Of a DNA stretch of 64,000 bases, positions 62,331 through 64,000 are shown piece after piece. Source of the DNA: Marinobacter iranensis (GTDB taxonomy: Bacteria > Pseudomonadota > Gammaproteobacteria > Pseudomonadales > Oleiphilaceae); the NCBI RefSeq assembly GCF_029207565.1, contig NZ_JANCMW010000008.1, forward strand, positions 146,620-210,619. The letters are read 5' to 3'. A program made the translations under genes and the position numbers. The notes below the pieces were generated by a model that saw only the letters and a list, made by a program, of their open reading frames with translations, had not been told where the DNA came from and did not search any database. Each line of letters begins with the position of its first letter. Within the stretch, counting starts at the first letter, position 1.

Positions 62331-63529
62331 CAGAACAACCCCCTGCCCCGGTCAATGTACTCCGTTCGGTAACGGTCGGTACCATAGAGGGCCTCGTTCA
62401 GGTTCACTTCGGTAGCGCCATTGGGAATGTTGAAGAATGCCCCTGACGTGGCCCGGATGAAATCCTCAGCGGTCGGATTGGTATTTTTTACGTCCTTGAG
62501 CCAGTCGAGGTCCTTGGTCTGGAAGGAGATAAACGCGCCATCGGCCGGGCCCGTAATCCTGCGTTCGTCGCCGACTTCCTCTACCGTACCGATCGGGAAA
62601 CTGTTGTAGATATCGAGGTCAAAGCAGGAGTCGATGCCCAGTACCAGGCAATCCTGGGCATATACATAGATATCGCCACTACCGCAACTGAGGAATGAGC
62701 AGTCGGGCACTTCAATCCGTGAGCTGGAACCCCAACCAATAAGGTTCTTTACCGACCAGCGAGTGAAACCACCGGCATCTTCAAGGACGAAGCGCTCTCC
62801 GTTGGGGATACCGATATGCTCGGCCCGGATCGGATCCAGCTCACCAATGTTGGGATCACCCTCTTCACCATAGACCAGCTGTGCCTTGGTCTGGAGGGGA
62901 CTGCCGCCCTCAAGCAACGGAGTCAGCAGAACAATCACCTGATCAAAGAAATTACCGCTGGAGCTTGCCTCACTGAGGCCCTCCCCGCGGTCGATAATAT
63001 CCACGTTGACGTTGCCTGTCAGGGTTTCGATCTTGCCAGACAAAATGCCCATGGATTCGCCGAAACCCAGGCGAAAACCAACGATTTCCTGGGCATCCTC
63101 ATCGAACGCAAATTCAAGGAAGGGGTTCTCGATACTGAAGGGGACAATCTCGCCTTCTCCGTAGGCGGAATCCTCCGGTTTCAGCTGGCGCGGAGCTTTC
63201 GAATTACGGTCGAAATAGGCCTGATTATTGATATATCCGAGGGCAAAATCCTCAATGTAGACGTCAGAGGTCCCGCTCTTCTCCCCCTCCCGTTCATAAC
63301 GGCCCAGTTCAAGAACATCCACATTCGTCTGGATATCGACATCCATGCCCAGGTTGACGCGGGTATAGGAGGTGGTATTGGTTTCATCAGGGTGGTATTG
63401 GCGGTCCACGGAAATGAATGCCTGGCCAGTTACCTCTGACATATCACTGTCGGAGATTGGCTGCAGGTCCGCCATGGCGGGAGGGGTAATCGATAAAGCC
63501 GCCAACGAAAGCCAGACAACACGTTTCAT
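62330..63529 (-). CDS. Secreted protein with LxxxDxS-GQ N-terminal tag (399 aa), unknown function
   Basis: Function is unknown. The ATG at 63529 has GAGGTG at normal spacing; a GTG two codons earlier is possible. The signal peptide MKRVVWLSLAALSITPPAMA is followed by DLQPISDSDMSEVTGQ. The motif DVYIEDFALGY lies ~70 residues further. There are two short cysteine loops (C-x4-C, C-x7-C) around residues 275-310. A segment near residues 165-200 reads LSGKIETLTGNVNVDIIDRG. There are no transmembrane helices after the signal. It is the first gene of the four-gene operon and nearest to the rrn operon. Confidence 0.8.
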   Translation of the reverse strand: MKRVVWLSLAALSITPPAMADLQPISDSDMSEVTGQAFISVDRQYHPDETNTTSYTRVNLGMDVDIQTNVDVLELGRYEREGEKSGTSDVYIEDFALGYINNQAYFDRNSKAPRQLKPEDSAYGEGEIVPFSIENPFLEFAFDEDAQEIVGFRLGFGESMGILSGKIETLTGNVNVDIIDRGEGLSEASSSGNFFDQVIVLLTPLLEGGSPLQTKAQLVYGEEGDPNIGELDPIRAEHIGIPNGERFVLEDAGGFTRWSVKNLIGWGSSSRIEVPDCSFLSCGSGDIYVYAQDCLVLGIDSCFDLDIYNSFPIGTVEEVGDERRITGPADGAFISFQTKDLDWLKDVKNTNPTAEDFIRATSGAFFNIPNGATEVNLNEALYGTDRYRTEYIDRGRGLF

Positions 63530-63585
63530 AGACACACCTCACCATTAACCACACTTTTCCATGCGGTTTATTGTTGTTTTAGATG

Positions 63586-63601
63586 AGTGTCTCTGAACAC
63601 T
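63586..63601. promoter_or_regulatory. Dyad AGTGT-N6-ACACT upstream of the four-gene operon
   Basis: A perfect 5-bp inverted repeat with a 6-nt centre lies 57 nt before the operon start. It has the geometry of a dimeric regulator site but matches no consensus I know. A weaker CRP-like TGTGA-N6-TCATA lies at 63678-63693. Confidence 0.3.
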
Positions 63602-63711
63602 TATGTCGTTTTCGCTGGCATTATTTTGTTTTTGGCCAGTTCTTGTACAAATAATAACGTTGTTTACACGATGTCACTGTGAGCGGTGTCATAGATTTGG
63701 AAGGTGGGGTA

Positions 63712-63749
63712 GTAGGCCTCGGCCAGCGCTTTGCGCTGGGATGACCTAC
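63712..63749. repeat. Palindromic extragenic element with GTAGG...CCTAC ends
   Basis: Ends GTAGG (63712-63716) and CCTAC (63745-63749) enclose the perfect stem CCAGCGC/GCGCTGG with a 3-nt loop. It shares the outer pentamer with the REP-like elements at 7506 and 23555 but has a different core, so it may be a second class. Confidence 0.6.
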
Positions 63750-63859
63750 ATTGCTCAGGCCTTGCGGCCTTCGGGGCTTTGCCCCCGCCGTCGCTGCGCT
63801 CCCGCGTCCTGCGCTTGCCGTTGGCAAGCTTGTCACATGGGGCCTTGTAGTGGACAACA

Positions 63860-63944
63860 GGTCATCGTCAGGCTCTTAATCCCATAAAAAAACCCCGGCA
63901 GCTTACGCTGTCGGGGTTTTGGGATTAAGAGCCTGACGATGACC
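63860..63944. repeat. Long inverted repeat around the 5S terminator
   Basis: The 24 nt at 63860-63883 are the exact reverse complement of 63921-63944. The right arm is the 3' end of 5S rRNA plus its flank; the centre is the terminator hairpin. The result is an almost continuous 85-nt palindrome. The left arm is not part of a second complete 5S gene: similarity stops at 63859. Confidence 0.9.
63885..63920 (-). terminator. rRNA operon terminator
   Basis: On the - strand ACCCCGACAGC, loop GTAA and GCTGCCGGGGT form a stem with one mismatch, followed by seven T. It lies about 10 nt past the 5S 3' end. Confidence 0.93.
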
Positions 63945-64000
63945 TACTCTCACATGGGCAGAAGCCACACTACCATCGGCGCTGGTCTGTTTCACGGCTG
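63930..64000 (-). rRNA. rrf: 5S rRNA, 3' portion (runs off the window)
   Basis: The - strand contains AGCGCCGATGGTAGTGTGG, then CCCATGTGAGAGTAGGTCAT and CGTCAGGC, the conserved 3' half of bacterial 5S rRNA. About 70 nt are present; the 5' part and presumably 23S and 16S lie beyond position 64000. The exact 3' end is uncertain by a few bases. Confidence 0.93.

Larger units (their letters stand above)
63536..63859. other. Non-coding region between the four-gene operon and the 5S terminator
   Basis: No convincing gene is present. The first ~150 nt upstream of the operon are AT-rich and must hold its promoter, but no clear -35/-10 pair stands out. The segment 63712-63840 is full of short perfect palindromes (CCAGCGC-TTT-GCGCTGG, GGGGC-TTT-GCCCC, GGCC-TTGC-GGCC), typical of extragenic repeats. 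Short open frames here lack ribosome binding sites and recognisable products. Confidence 0.7.

Noticed and set aside
63603..63887. Small open frames in the palindromic region upstream of the 5S terminator
   Set aside because: They run through repeats and the terminator arm, lack ribosome binding sites and show no protein-like pattern.

Overview
The window looks like a chromosomal segment of a marine gammaproteobacterium of the Pseudomonadales/Marinobacter type. The protein sequences are clearly gammaproteobacterial and base composition is moderately GC-rich by eye. The order ssb - MFS transporter - uvrA - (alpha, spc, S10 and str operons) - rpoC/rpoB - rplLJAK - nusG - secE - tRNA-Trp - tuf - four tRNAs - SPOR-like gene - coaX - birA - rrn is, from memory, the order around rpoB in Pseudomonas aeruginosa. 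The genus is an inference (Marinobacter is my best guess); no 16S rRNA is present to settle it.

Region 1 (1-1.6 kb, + strand) holds the 3' end of the nitrogen sensor kinase glnL/ntrB and all of ntrC. Region 2 (1.6-18.4 kb, - strand) is a complete MSHA-type type IV pilus locus, read as mshI-I2-J-K-L-M-N-E-G-F-B-A, then a pair of REP-like palindromes, then C-D-O-P-Q. Most junctions overlap by 1-23 nt. It encodes the inner-membrane platform (I, I2, J, G), the extension ATPase with a c-di-GMP-binding type N-domain (E), an ExeA-like ATPase (M), a secretin lipoprotein (L), major and minor pilins (A, B, C, D, O, P) and a very large secreted lectin-domain protein (Q). The regulatory gene mshH is not next to it.

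Region 3 (18.5-23.6 kb) contains ssb, a YajR-like MFS transporter and, on the other strand, uvrA. Region 4 (23.6-55.7 kb, - strand) is the core gene-expression superoperon: about 30 ribosomal protein genes, rpoA, rpoB, rpoC, secY, secE, nusG, fusA, two nearly identical tuf genes and five tRNAs. Recognisable promoters lie upstream of rpsM, rpsJ, rpsL and the tRNA-tuf unit. There are intrinsic terminators or attenuators after ssb, rplQ/uvrA, tuf1, rplL and nusG, and an L10-type leader before rplJ. Region 5 (55.7-58.2 kb, - strand) has a SPOR-like membrane protein, coaX and birA in overlapping arrangement.

Region 6 (58.3-63.5 kb, - strand) is the accessory and least described part. It is a tight four-gene operon of secreted, beta-rich proteins. 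Immediately after the predicted signal-peptidase site all four carry the same ungapped 16-residue segment, of form (E/D)(L/M)xx(L/I)x(D/E)x(D/E)(L/M)(S/A)(E/A)(V/I)xG(Q/A). They also share an aromatic-acidic (I/V)x(L/I)EDF motif and closely spaced cysteine pairs. No function can be assigned from sequence, and this is the best candidate for an undescribed system. Region 7 (63.5-64 kb) is non-coding: palindromes, a 5S rRNA terminator embedded in a perfect 24-bp inverted repeat, and the 3' end of a 5S rRNA that runs off the window.
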